64,000 nt of DNA from Prevotella melaninogenica (GCF_003609775.1 NZ_AP018050.1:682001-746000); one strand, 5' to 3'; shown: positions 24,855 to 34,781, counted from the first letter of the stretch. Notes: generated by a model from the sequence alone, not told the origin. Made by a program: numbers and translations.

Positions 24855-27800
24855 TTATTTTCTCCCATAAAAATCTTTTAATTGTCCTTTTTTCATTCTT
24901 TCTTCCTGTATCCTTTTTTCTTCTGGTGACATCTTTACCTTATAATATACATAATATGCAGGATTACATCTTTTAGTCAGATCTCCACATCTTCTTTCTG
25001 ACCTTATTTCAAAATGCAGATGAGGACCACAAGTTCCATCTCTGATACCAGAAATACCCGAATAACCAATAACCTGCCCAGCATATACACTACCTTTTTT
25101 AACAAGAATGTAACTTAAATGATAGTAGACAAGGTATATATGATTAGAATTTTCATCAAATCCTTCACCCTGTTTTTTTTCGCCATCATAGGTTGGATTA
25201 TAGTCTCTTCTCCTTTGTCTGAAATAGTTTATTTGTTCCTTATCTGTTATTTTTAACACAATGGTCTGTCCTTGTCCCTTAGGAGAATCCGTTATTGATT
25301 CTACAATACCATCCAAACACGCATATACATTTGATCCTTCTGTACAAAACAAATCAACTCCCTGATGATAATGTCCATTAGGTCTTTTCGCACCAAAAAC
25401 CGCATTTGAAGGCTCATTACGTCCACTCTGAGTCCATATCGTTATCTGTGGATTATCCACAGGTTCGTGCCACTTTCCTTGTTTTGGAGTTTGTTTTGGA
25501 GATTCCTTAACATCCCACTTACAATTATCCACCATAAAAGCAATAGAAGTCCTATTAGTAAAGGCTTCTTGTTTCTCTTCGTAGTTCGACTTACCTGTAT
25601 CTTTGTTTGTTTCTTTCATTCCAACAATTGTAGAAATACTTGTTGTGTTTTTATTCCCATTGCAGAGTCTGTACATATCTACATTTTTCCATTTGAAAAA
25701 GGCCATAGAAGCAACCACTGCAAGTTCGAAATTTTTGCCAACTTGATCTGATTTCTCTATACTACTTGTGATATCGCAGGAATAACCTATATCATGCAAT
25801 ATTTTTTCAATTGCAGTATAGCAAGCTCTACCAGTTAATTGTATTAATCCTCTACCTCTGAAGTGCCATCCGTCATTTGGAGATTTGTTTCCCAGTTCTT
25901 TTCCCTTGCTGAACTTATAAGAATATGCATAGTTTGCTATCTTTATTTGGTTTTCTTTTGAAACAGCATTCGCTTTGGTTGATTTCTTTTCCGCACGCCC
26001 CCATTTTCTTGCATTATTTCTTCCTTCATCTGTTCTGAAGGCTGATAATTTGGTTGGTATGATTTCCCAATAGTAATTAAAGGATTCTCCCTCCTTTACA
26101 TCAAGTCTACCTCCTGTTTCTTTATAGGCTTGAGCAAAAAAATGTGCCTTAATCCAACACGTATCCATCCTCAACTCTTTCATATACTGAGTATAAATTC
26201 TTGCAACAATTGATAATTTTTCAGGTGACACTCCCTTGAAAATCTTCTGTAGTCTTGGAAGCATATCCGTCCATTCTTCTCTACAACGTGGACATCCACC
26301 TTTTTCAGGCTCGGTGCGATTAACATTCGCCTTGCTGGGTTCTGCCTTTGGCATTGGGATATGCCGATTGACAGAGAAAAGAACTTCCTTCCCTTTAAGG
26401 ATGTATTGTTTGGGTTCCTTTGAGGTCTGTCTGTTAGTATTATTATTTACATTTCCGTTGGAAGACTGACTACTGAAAATCCATGAGACAACAACCTTGT
26501 AGGCTACACCTTCTTTGTACGGAGGCGTTGCCAACGTTAAAGAGAACTTATAGACACCCGTACTATTGACAGGGCTACTGGTACTATATACAGGTGATGG
26601 TTTGGAACTTTTCTCTTCTTGGTTGCCTGTTTCGTGCTTATATACATCCAGACGTATCTTGCCAGTTTCCATATTGGTGGTAGAAACACGCACGTATACC
26701 GTACTCCCGCTGTCAGCAATACCACCCTGCAGTTTTTCTTTGCAGTCAGAATCTTTATAAATGATTAGGCTGCGGAACTCTATCGTGTCATTGAATAGGA
26801 TAGGATGCTGTGAAGCCTTTGTAAGGTTTTCTATCCAATGACGAGAACTCAGTTCCAGATATATCCTTATTTTCTGCCCATTGCTGAAACGCTTGCGGTC
26901 TTCTATTATCTTCTTTAACTGGTCGTTTGAAAGGGAAAGGGCTATCTTTATTTTTCCTGCAGCAGATAAGGTAATTGGAGTAAGGGCGGATAGATAGGTT
27001 TTTCCCTCATATCCATTATAATAAAAGCGACAATTGACAGGTATACCCTTACAGCCCGGCAAAAATACATGTGCAAACACTTTATTACGCAGCCCTATGT
27101 AAGTAACAGGTTTCCCATTCTCGTCCTTCCATTCTAAACTTTTGAACTTAGGGTAGGATACAGTTATCCTGACCACACCTTTGCCTTTGGGTGAGCCTGG
27201 TTTATGAACATAAGCATATACAGAGTACGTACCTTCTTTAGTAAAGTAAGTACGTGCTGGAGCTTCTGTCAACCCTTTTGCAATCACACGATTGCCATGA
27301 CAGACATCCCACTTGACACCAGTCCCCCGCATACTTCCTGCCGTAAGTGACGTAGTGAATAGGAGTTCTTCTTGGTCGTAGGGGGTTATGGTTATCTCTC
27401 TCTTTCCATTGACAAGAACATTGTTTACCTGCACTGCTGCCGGAACACGTTTGTTCTGACTCTTCTCGTCCTCCTGCGGTAAATGCTTCCAGTCTTCTTC
27501 TGTAAAGATCGGACTCTTATGTGCCGTACTATTTGCCTTGCGTGGTGAAGCAGAAGGCTTTACTACAACCTGTTGACCAGATGTCTGTATATTGATTCTA
27601 CCACCTCCAGCCTTACAGGTACCAGAACTCTTGACTGTCAAAGGATACATCTTACCCTTTATGGCAATCTTGTTATAAGTGTTACTCCAAACGATATTTG
27701 GAGTACAAGGGCCATTATTCTTTGCTGCACAACTTCCAAAGTTCAAGGATTTGATATCTTTGTCCTGATCTGTAGCAACAAGTTTTCTTGCACCATTACA

Positions 27801-27947
27801 GTAGATCTTCTGCTGGCTGGTAACACGGAAATTTCCTGGTTTGGAACCTTTGTCACATGTACAAATTGCACTATCCGCAACGATTTCCTCACTTTTCCCA
27901 GTCTGTTTACGATTACGGTCTGCTGATGTATTTTTGCCTGTTTCCAT
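24855..27947 (-). CDS. T6SS effector: PAAR-like DUF4280 + GH19-like + M23 endopeptidase
   Basis: 1030 residues. Residues 1-125 are a DUF4280/PAAR-like domain rich in spaced cysteines (29, 31, 50, 73, 81, 111), which caps the VgrG spike. 165-545 is a beta-rich linker with Ig-like segments, ending in EPEKGGCPRC (about 546-555). 560-810 is a GH19 chitinase/lysozyme-like domain (HFFAQAYKETGG with the likely catalytic Glu610; FRGRGLIQLTGRACY). 830-1000 is an M23/LytM endopeptidase with HQGVD (His861, Asp865) and HLHFE (His976, His978), so its zinc site looks complete. It should cut both glycan and peptide parts of peptidoglycan in rival cells. Start ATG lies 6 bp after the adaptor gene; the immunity gene follows by 1 bp. 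Confidence 0.88.
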   Translation of the reverse strand: METGKNTSADRNRKQTGKSEEIVADSAICTCDKGSKPGNFRVTSQQKIYCNGARKLVATDQDKDIKSLNFGSCAAKNNGPCTPNIVWSNTYNKIAIKGKMYPLTVKSSGTCKAGGGRINIQTSGQQVVVKPSASPRKANSTAHKSPIFTEEDWKHLPQEDEKSQNKRVPAAVQVNNVLVNGKREITITPYDQEELLFTTSLTAGSMRGTGVKWDVCHGNRVIAKGLTEAPARTYFTKEGTYSVYAYVHKPGSPKGKGVVRITVSYPKFKSLEWKDENGKPVTYIGLRNKVFAHVFLPGCKGIPVNCRFYYNGYEGKTYLSALTPITLSAAGKIKIALSLSNDQLKKIIEDRKRFSNGQKIRIYLELSSRHWIENLTKASQHPILFNDTIEFRSLIIYKDSDCKEKLQGGIADSGSTVYVRVSTTNMETGKIRLDVYKHETGNQEEKSSKPSPVYSTSSPVNSTGVYKFSLTLATPPYKEGVAYKVVVSWIFSSQSSNGNVNNNTNRQTSKEPKQYILKGKEVLFSVNRHIPMPKAEPSKANVNRTEPEKGGCPRCREEWTDMLPRLQKIFKGVSPEKLSIVARIYTQYMKELRMDTCWIKAHFFAQAYKETGGRLDVKEGESFNYYWEIIPTKLSAFRTDEGRNNARKWGRAEKKSTKANAVSKENQIKIANYAYSYKFSKGKELGNKSPNDGWHFRGRGLIQLTGRACYTAIEKILHDIGYSCDITSSIEKSDQVGKNFELAVVASMAFFKWKNVDMYRLCNGNKNTTSISTIVGMKETNKDTGKSNYEEKQEAFTNRTSIAFMVDNCKWDVKESPKQTPKQGKWHEPVDNPQITIWTQSGRNEPSNAVFGAKRPNGHYHQGVDLFCTEGSNVYACLDGIVESITDSPKGQGQTIVLKITDKEQINYFRQRRRDYNPTYDGEKKQGEGFDENSNHIYLVYYHLSYILVKKGSVYAGQVIGYSGISGIRDGTCGPHLHFEIRSERRCGDLTKRCNPAYYVYYKVKMSPEEKRIQEERMKKGQLKDFYGRK

Positions 27948-30003
27948 TCTTCTTTATTGAAAGGTTAGACTTATTTCAATATCCTTAAGTATCTGCTCCT
28001 GTCCCTTAATAGTGTAATGACTATGTATGGACTGGGGAATTTCTGTAATCCTATCAGTCTTTACGATACAATGTTGTTCTATAGATGTTATATCTTCTAT
28101 CTGAGTCTCATCAAGGAGGGAAATCTTTTCGAGTTGTACTTCATTCTTTCTCAAGTCAGCATTCCCGACAATGTGTAGCGACATTCCTTCTTCATTGTCC
28201 TCAATAGAACATTCCTGTGAGAACAGAAGTGGTACTCCCAAGGCTGTTTCTTCATGCTCTCTGTATCCTTTCCCTTCTGTGAACTCTATGCCTGACCAGT
28301 CAGCTTCCAGCCACTCTGAAAATACGTAATATCTCTTCATCATATTAAGCAGAAGCCCCTTGTCATGAACCCTATCTGTCAACAACTGTAGTTCCTTTTC
28401 AACCCATTCTCCTTCATAATTGGCACGCAAAAGAAAGAGACTGTCATCCCAGCGTTTACAGAGTTCGTCATGGTCTGAAATCCCAATACATTTCCCCCTG
28501 CTGTCCAGTTCCATACATATCGGGTTTAGAGTAGACTCTATATCATGTACAAATGCTGCTGTGGCATCGTCATCATCTGCAAAGGCATGTAGATGTACTA
28601 TAGCTTTGACTTTGCTATCCTTAGAAAGAGGAGCAAACTCTATAGAAGCCTCACATTTCGTTTCACTCACCCCGTCTGGCATGACTTCTGTTCTGACTCC
28701 ATGAACCCTGCATGAGCCTGTCGGTACTTTAAAAGGAATATACATCGTTTAGAACAAGTTTACTTTTTCAGAACTCTGGATGTTGACCTTCTTTGGAGAA
28801 GAAAGGTCAAGGTCCTCCATCGTACTGTCAATGTTGATTTTCTCTGCTGTCTCCGATATTGTAGATGCCTGAAGATTATGCTCTTCTGTGACCTGTACAT
28901 TAGCATCATTAGCAGATAGGACATAACTGTCTGCTGCTATCTCTGTGAGGGATTCGCCTGCTTGTATAGACGTACTTTCTCCAGAGACACTGGTAATATC
29001 CTGCTCCGCATTCATATTGATGGATTCCTCCGCAAGGATGTTGGCATTCTTGCAGTTCACGGTGAATGTCTCTCCTGCATTGATGGTAATATTTCGCTTT
29101 GCATTGATGATGATGTCATCTCCTACAGAGTCAATATGAATGGAATTCCCCTTTATGTCTTTGATGGTTATTCCAAGTGATGATAGTGAATCGTTCAACT
29201 TTATAGTATGCCCACTTCGAGTTGTGAGACTCTTCATGTGATTTCCTTCAAGACCACCACCACCAGTGGTGCCGTTAAACAGACTACCCATAACGTATGG
29301 TCTTGCTGGGTCACCATGGCGGAAGCCGAGGAGGACTTGATCGCCTACCTCTGGGATGAATACAAAACCGCGGTTACTCTTTACGTCGTCACTGCTACCG
29401 CCATCAGGTGTCATCACACGCACCCAACCTGTCTGCATACCATTCGTCTGCCAATTCATACGTACACGCACACGGCCCTTACCCTGTGGGTCAGCATTGC
29501 TGAGCACTGTTGCCATCTGTGTTTCTGCAAGCGGCATACGCACCTTTGGACTTGGCAGTGCCTTTATCGTTGCAGGGATAGCCTTGAAGCGGTTCTTGTA
29601 GTAGCTGCCTTGGCTCACCTCATGGGTTATCTCGATAATGATAAAGTTACCCAAACTCTCTTTTGATATGTTTCCTACACGCTCTAAGAAAGAGCTGTAA
29701 AGACTTACAACAGAGCCTACACGTAGGGTTGGCACCTGACTCTCTGCTGTGATGTAATGTGTCTCAGCAGTCTCTGCCGCCTGCTTACGCCCCATGTAAT
29801 TAATAAGTTCCGACTCATCGCTGATACGTGGCAATGCACGCTGTCTTGCTGGCTTTGAGAACAATCCTAATGATGCACGGAAGGCACCTCCCGACAGTTT
29901 ATCATGACCAATGGCTTGGTCTGGTGTCATTCTCTCCATCTCACGGTCCGAACCAGAGTGGTAAGAGAATACCTGCTCTGAACGTGCGAGTGTCTGCAAA
30001 CCA
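26283..30003 (-). repeat. 3.72-kb direct repeat, copy 2
   Basis: From vgrG codon 200 equivalent through the adaptor to the GGCPRC codons of the effector. Near-identical to 33114-36836 except for a few substitutions and one codon; different toxin tip beyond the lower end. Confidence 0.85.
27954..28745 (-). CDS. Putative T6SS effector adaptor/chaperone (module 2)
   Basis: 263 residues, no signal peptide. Close paralogue of 34788-35579. Begins MYIPFK, then VHGVRTEVMPDGVSETKCEASIEF, DDSLFLLRANYEGEWVEKEL, YYVFSEWLEADWSGIEF, and a C-terminal LKDIEISLTFQ. I do not recognise a named domain. It lies 3 bp after vgrG and 6 bp before the DUF4280 effector in both modules, the usual position of adaptors that load effectors onto VgrG (EagR, DUF4123, DUF2169 families in other bacteria), so an adaptor role is inferred from position and conservation. 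Confidence 0.6.
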   Translation of the reverse strand: MYIPFKVPTGSCRVHGVRTEVMPDGVSETKCEASIEFAPLSKDSKVKAIVHLHAFADDDDATAAFVHDIESTLNPICMELDSRGKCIGISDHDELCKRWDDSLFLLRANYEGEWVEKELQLLTDRVHDKGLLLNMMKRYYVFSEWLEADWSGIEFTEGKGYREHEETALGVPLLFSQECSIEDNEEGMSLHIVGNADLRKNEVQLEKISLLDETQIEDITSIEQHCIVKTDRITEIPQSIHSHYTIKGQEQILKDIEISLTFQ

Positions 30004-30014
30004 TTAGAAAACAA
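28749..30014 (-). pseudogene. VgrG lacking its N-terminal domain (module 2)
   Basis: The frame matches residues 200-616 of the intact VgrG at 35583-37433 almost exactly (from GLQTLARSEQVFSYHSG), but the first 199 residues, the gp27-like base domain, are missing; similarity stops at about 30003. Only a TTG at 30014 or internal ATGs could start it. The OB-fold (VLSNADPQGKGRVRVRMNWQ) and beta-helix needle are intact. Without the base domain it should not form a normal spike trimer on the tube. It marks the left edge of the 3.72-kb duplication. Confidence 0.85.
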
Positions 30015-30075
30015 CTTTCAACAACATTGCAACAAGCCCGACACCTGCAAACCAGCCTATACCGCTCTTTCTCAT
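30004..30075 (-). CDS. Possible 23-residue hydrophobic peptide
   Basis: ATG at 30075 to TAA at 30004: MRKSGIGWFAGVGLVAMLLK followed by VVF. One Gly-rich membrane-spanning stretch after a basic start. It sits between the 94-residue ORF and the truncated vgrG, ending at the duplication breakpoint. Short length makes chance a real possibility. Confidence 0.35.
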   Translation of the reverse strand: MRKSGIGWFAGVGLVAMLLKVVF

Positions 30076-30109
30076 AACGTATTACCGTTGTATTGATAGG
30101 CCCACCAAA

Positions 30110-30394
30110 TTACTCCTTTTCAAACCGTTCCTTGAACTCTTCCTCACTCATCATATAGGTGAGGTATAGTTCCACTGCTCTCTTGTAATAGGAAGGTCTG
30201 CTGAACGCATACTCGTATTCCTTGTCATCATAAGCACTTCTTAATCGTTGCAAATCATAATCATAGTCTAACACAGGGACAGGATTGGCTTTAGAACCGT
30301 ATCGAGGAGAGTTCAGTTCGTACTTGTTTATCCGAGCTCTGATGGTCTTACGGTAACTTATATCATCTCCTACAAATGAACTTTGTCTACCCAT
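30110..30394 (-). CDS. Small unknown protein (94 residues) at the module boundary
   Basis: Soluble, highly charged and Tyr-rich: TIRARINKYELNSPRYGSK, then DYDYDLQRLRSAYDDKEYEY and a helical MSEEEFKERFEKE end. No signal peptide and no recognised domain. It lies between the immunity gene of module 1 and the truncated vgrG of module 2. Amino-acid makeup looks protein-like, so I keep it as a gene; it could be the end of a larger displaced gene or a small accessory protein. Confidence 0.5.
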   Translation of the reverse strand: MGRQSSFVGDDISYRKTIRARINKYELNSPRYGSKANPVPVLDYDYDLQRLRSAYDDKEYEYAFSRPSYYKRAVELYLTYMMSEEEFKERFEKE

Positions 30395-30504
30395 ATCCCG
30401 ATGCTCTGGCTCGATAACGACTACACAGAAATCTTATCATAAGACTGATTCCATTGGATGACACTTTACTGTACTTCTGCCGTCTCACAGACATCTCAAA
30501 TAAT

Positions 30505-31698
30505 TTATTCGTTATCATTGGATGGATTTAATTCCAATCCCTCTTGTTCCATTTCTTCCATCATTTCAGGTTTACTTATTCCGAAGAACTTATGTGCCTG
30601 AGCTTCCTCATAAATACTTTTACAATTGGTCATCATGATATATGTCCATGAAGTTCTGCCCCAGTCGCCGGTATCCATATACTCCGCATATTTATTCCGC
30701 ATCTTGTATTCCGAATTAGCAAAATGGCAAAATATCCTCGCTTTTTCTTCAAGAGTATAATTGTTGGAATTCATACCATCCTCATTTTGTAACACCTGAT
30801 ATACGTAAAGTCCAAAATTATTAAAATAAGTCCCGTTCTTACCTGTCGAATTCCTTTCCACTGTTTCTATTAAAGAAGGATGTACAACTAGTTTCTTATT
30901 TGAAGTCTGCTCAAAGATTCTGCTTACAAAGCCATAAGGTACATCTTTTTGCTTATTAAAATACCATTGGTTTAACAGCGAACTTCCAAAATAATTATAA
31001 GTTGAGAACAAATCATCTAAAATCATCTTTCCACTATAAAAGTCTCCTAAATCATTTTCATCCCCTTCATACTTAGATAATTCCAAAATTTTAAATGCTG
31101 AAGGGTCATCATAAATAAGAAATTTATTGAGTGCAAGAATTTGTTGAAATACCTCTGACTTTAACTTAATTTTATCTCCCTCTATGGATAGCATATCACG
31201 GAGCATCCAATTATATGTTATAAAATTCTTATCACATATACTATAATAGCTATGGGCAAAGTCAAAAGAACCATCCCCAACGATTTCCTCATAACTTTTG
31301 GAGCTATGCTTTTTTAGTCCTATGCCAAACACTTTCTTGATTCTATCTTGAAACAGCTTTTCTGTCGGGCGTTTATAACCATGTGAGGATAAGTAGTAAT
31401 CCACAAAGGGTATTGTTAGTAGAAAATCTAATTCTGTGGGTTCGTATCTAGGCTTAGATTGGTCATCGCGGAAGTCTCCGCCATACCAGGCTAACTCCTG
31501 CAATTTCATGTGCTTGGTCAAGGTTTTTTTGTCTATTCCCATTTCTTTCAATCTTTCCATATTGATGATATTATCATTTAAGGATTGCAGTGTATCTTGT
31601 TGGTTCGTATCCACACTCACTTTCCCGCTTTTTGAACTACACTGATAAAATACGATTGCTAATACAATCATTGAAATTGATGTAATAAGTCTTCTCAT
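30505..31698 (-). CDS. Cognate immunity lipoprotein of the NlpC/P60-tipped effector (subfamily A)
   Basis: 397 residues from the ATG at 31698 (MRRLITSISMIVLAIVFYQC, lipobox VFYQC), 2 bp after the effector stop. Landmarks of the family: GGDFRDDQSKPRYEPTELDF, LTIPFVDYYLSSHGYKRP, ITYNWMLRDMLS, FLIYDDPSAFKILEL, ETVERNSTGKNG, FCHFANSEYKMRNKYAEY. It is the complete, effector-linked member from which the function of the orphan copies is inferred. Expected to sit lipid-anchored facing the periplasm and block the incoming peptidoglycan hydrolase. Weak promoter box (TTCTTTTG) lies inside the effector at 31724-31731. Confidence 0.8.
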   Translation of the reverse strand: MRRLITSISMIVLAIVFYQCSSKSGKVSVDTNQQDTLQSLNDNIINMERLKEMGIDKKTLTKHMKLQELAWYGGDFRDDQSKPRYEPTELDFLLTIPFVDYYLSSHGYKRPTEKLFQDRIKKVFGIGLKKHSSKSYEEIVGDGSFDFAHSYYSICDKNFITYNWMLRDMLSIEGDKIKLKSEVFQQILALNKFLIYDDPSAFKILELSKYEGDENDLGDFYSGKMILDDLFSTYNYFGSSLLNQWYFNKQKDVPYGFVSRIFEQTSNKKLVVHPSLIETVERNSTGKNGTYFNNFGLYVYQVLQNEDGMNSNNYTLEEKARIFCHFANSEYKMRNKYAEYMDTGDWGRTSWTYIMMTNCKSIYEEAQAHKFFGISKPEMMEEMEQEGLELNPSNDNE

Positions 31699-31700
31699 GT

Positions 31701-34700
31701 CTATTTTTTTGTATAATGTACTGCAAAAGAATAAAAATAGCAAAGCTTTGGAGAATGACCAAGCAAATGATAGTCTGTCCTCTTGAACTTCATTTTTATG
31801 ACTCCTCGTAAATGGATGTCAGGTTTACGCTTTCGAAATTTTCCATTATCATTTACAGGCTTTTCGTTATTTACAGTAGAACTAATAGCTTCTATTGTGG
31901 TAACTATATCATTTTGTTCATCGTACTCGATTACTACTCCTGTGTGTCCTCTCCATAAGAAGATGTCTCCTCGCTTGGGTATATAATTGGCATTTTTATG
32001 TTGAATAAGCCACTTCGGATGATTCTTACCATATTCTATCATACTAGCTGTTGTCCATCCCATAGGTTTCTTTGACCATTCTATTTTTGCAGCATAACGT
32101 CCTACCATTTCTGAACAGTCCATTGTTTTAGCACCACTATCTTTGATGCGATTTAGATCCTGGCAGTATGGTATCTTATATTTGGTCTTTCCTACACTTT
32201 CTATTGGAATGCAGATACTCTCAAGCCACTTGATGCCTTCTTCTATCTTTAGTTCCTTATCTGTCACCGTTTTCACTCTTTTAGCCTTTGATTGGATGTT
32301 ACAATCGGATACAGCAAAGCATTTAGATGTTATGTTATCGAAAGCACTTTGTTTTCCTATATAATCTACATTACTACCAATACCTGCAGAGATAATATCT
32401 TCATTTATTTCTCCATTGGATTTAATTTCTAGATTTCTTCCAGATTTAGCCCAATAAGCCATGCATGCAACCATTGCGACTTCAATATCTGTACCAACTA
32501 GATTTGCATCAGCCTCCGAATTTATAATATTCTTACCGAGTAGCTTTTCCGTGTATTTATTGGTTATTGTATAATTTGAGCGTCCTGTTATCTGCACCAG
32601 TCCCCGCCCTTTGAATTTCCAACCATCTCCAACTTGAGTATTACCTAATTTCCTTTTCTGTGAGCAATTTTTGTCATCATATACAATATTGGCTATCATC
32701 TCTTCATTTGCAGCCTGAATACCTTGGTCATTATATCTATACAAGTCCTTACGACCATATTTTTCTGCTAAATCCGGATGATTTACCATATAAGAATATG
32801 GTGATTTTTTTGATTTACCATCTGTAAAATAACCACCCTGTCTTGTTTGAATATTACCTTGTACCCAGTGTTTTCCATTAACGTTGTCTCTCCCTTTCAT
32901 ACGCCTTGCGGAGTAGTTAAAACTTTCGGTCTTAATATTGAAAGAATCTCCCACTTCTATCTTCGCCTGTGCAAAGAAATGTGCTTTATTCCAACAGGTG
33001 TCCATCTTAAAATACCTCATGTGCTTATTATAAGCATCAGCAATTTTTATACGTGTTTTTTCTGAAGTTTTTGGGAAAACCTTTTTAAGCTGCTCTGCTG
33101 TAATTGGAGCACTACAACGTGGACATCCACCTTTTTCAGGCTCTGTGCGATTAACATTCGCCTTGCTGGGTTCTGCCTTTGGCGTGGGGATATGCCTCTT
33201 GACAGAGAAAAGAACTTCCTTCCCTTTAAGTATGTATTGTTTGGTTTCCTTTGGGGTCTGTCTGCCAGTATTATTATTTACATTTCCGTTGGAAGATTGA
33301 TTACTACTGAAAAGCCATGAGACAACAACCTTGTAGGCTGTACCTTCCTTGTATGGAGGTGCTGCCAACGTTAAAGAGAACTTATAGACACCCGTACTAT
33401 TGACAGGACAACTGGTACTATATACAGGTGATGGCTTGGGACTTTTCTCTTCTTGGTTGCCTGTTTCGTGCTTATATACATCCAGACGTATCTTGCCGGT
33501 TTCCATATTGGAGGTAGAGACACGCACGTATACGGTACTCCCGCTGTCAGCAATACCACCCTGCAGTTTTTCTTTGCAATCAGAATCTTTATAAATGACT
33601 AAGCTGCGGAACTCTATTTTGTCATTGAACAGGATAGGGTGCTGTGAAACCTTTGTTAGGTTTTCTATCCAATGTCGAGAACTCAGTTCCAGATATATCC
33701 TTATTTTCTGTCCATTGCTGAAACGCTTACGGTCTTCTATTATCTTCTTTAACTGGTCGCTTGAAAGGGAAAGGGCTATCTTTACTTTTCCTGCAGCAGA
33801 CAAGGTTATTGGAGTAAGGGCGGATAGATAGGTTTTTCCCTCATATCCATTATAATAAAAGCGGCAATTGACAGATATACCTTTACAGCCCGGCAAAGAT
33901 ACATGTGCAAACACTTTATTACGCAACCCTATGTAAGTAACAGGTTTGCCATTCTCGTCCTTCCATTCTATACTTTTGAACTTGGGGTAGGATACGGTTA
34001 TCTTAACCACGCCTTTGCCTTTGGGTGAGCCTGGTTTATGAACATAAGCATATACAGAGTATGTACCTTCTTTGGTAAAGTAAGTACGTGCTGGAGCTTC
34101 TGTCAACCCTTTTGCAATCACACGATTGCCATGACAGACATCCCACTTGACACCAGTCCCCCGCATACTTCCTGCCGTAAGTGACGTAGTGAATAGGAGT
34201 TCTTCTTGGTCGTAGGGGGTTATGGTTATCTCCCTCTTACCATTGACAAGAACATTGTTTACCTGTACCGCTGCTGGAACACGTTTGTTCTGACTCTTCT
34301 CGTCATCCTGCGGCAAATGCTTCCAGTCTTCTTCTGTAAAGATCGGACTCTTATGTGCCGTACTGTTAGCCTTGCGTGGTGAAGCAGAAGGCTTTACTAC
34401 AACCTGTTGACCAGATGTCTGTATATTGATTCTACCGCCTCCAGCTTTACAAGTACCAGAACTCTTGACCGTTAGGGGATACATCTTACCCTTTATGGCA
34501 ATCTTATTATACGTGTTACTCCAAGCGATATTCGGAGAACAAGGACCATTATTCTTTGCTGCACAGCTTCCAAAATTTAAGGACTTTATATCCTTGTCTT
34601 GGTCTGTGGCAACAAGTTTTCTTGCGCCGTTACAGTAAATCTTCTGCTGGCTGGTAACACGGAAAGTTCCTGGTTTGGAACCTTTGTCACATGTGCAAAT

Positions 34701-34781
34701 TGCACTATCTGCAACAATCTCCTCACTGTTCCCAGTCTGTTTACGATTACGATCTGCTGATGTGTTTTTGCCTGTTTCCAT
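31701..34781 (-). CDS. T6SS effector: PAAR-like DUF4280 + GH19-like + NlpC/P60-like amidase tip
   Basis: 1026 residues. Residues 1 to about 556 are nearly identical to the effector at 24855: DUF4280/PAAR-like cap, beta-rich linker, closing EPEKGGCPRC. Then a GH19-like domain (HFFAQAKIEVGDSF near 602; GRGLVQITGRSNY), and from about 887 a 140-residue tip with MDCSEMVGRYAAKIEW (Cys889) and WRGHTGVVIEY (His946), the Cys/His pair of NlpC/P60 or CHAP amidases. Such T6SS tips cut peptide cross-bridges. Start ATG is 6 bp after the adaptor gene; immunity starts 2 bp after the stop. Tip family is inferred from motif order only. Confidence 0.87.
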   Translation of the reverse strand: METGKNTSADRNRKQTGNSEEIVADSAICTCDKGSKPGTFRVTSQQKIYCNGARKLVATDQDKDIKSLNFGSCAAKNNGPCSPNIAWSNTYNKIAIKGKMYPLTVKSSGTCKAGGGRINIQTSGQQVVVKPSASPRKANSTAHKSPIFTEEDWKHLPQDDEKSQNKRVPAAVQVNNVLVNGKREITITPYDQEELLFTTSLTAGSMRGTGVKWDVCHGNRVIAKGLTEAPARTYFTKEGTYSVYAYVHKPGSPKGKGVVKITVSYPKFKSIEWKDENGKPVTYIGLRNKVFAHVSLPGCKGISVNCRFYYNGYEGKTYLSALTPITLSAAGKVKIALSLSSDQLKKIIEDRKRFSNGQKIRIYLELSSRHWIENLTKVSQHPILFNDKIEFRSLVIYKDSDCKEKLQGGIADSGSTVYVRVSTSNMETGKIRLDVYKHETGNQEEKSPKPSPVYSTSCPVNSTGVYKFSLTLAAPPYKEGTAYKVVVSWLFSSNQSSNGNVNNNTGRQTPKETKQYILKGKEVLFSVKRHIPTPKAEPSKANVNRTEPEKGGCPRCSAPITAEQLKKVFPKTSEKTRIKIADAYNKHMRYFKMDTCWNKAHFFAQAKIEVGDSFNIKTESFNYSARRMKGRDNVNGKHWVQGNIQTRQGGYFTDGKSKKSPYSYMVNHPDLAEKYGRKDLYRYNDQGIQAANEEMIANIVYDDKNCSQKRKLGNTQVGDGWKFKGRGLVQITGRSNYTITNKYTEKLLGKNIINSEADANLVGTDIEVAMVACMAYWAKSGRNLEIKSNGEINEDIISAGIGSNVDYIGKQSAFDNITSKCFAVSDCNIQSKAKRVKTVTDKELKIEEGIKWLESICIPIESVGKTKYKIPYCQDLNRIKDSGAKTMDCSEMVGRYAAKIEWSKKPMGWTTASMIEYGKNHPKWLIQHKNANYIPKRGDIFLWRGHTGVVIEYDEQNDIVTTIEAISSTVNNEKPVNDNGKFRKRKPDIHLRGVIKMKFKRTDYHLLGHSPKLCYFYSFAVHYTKK

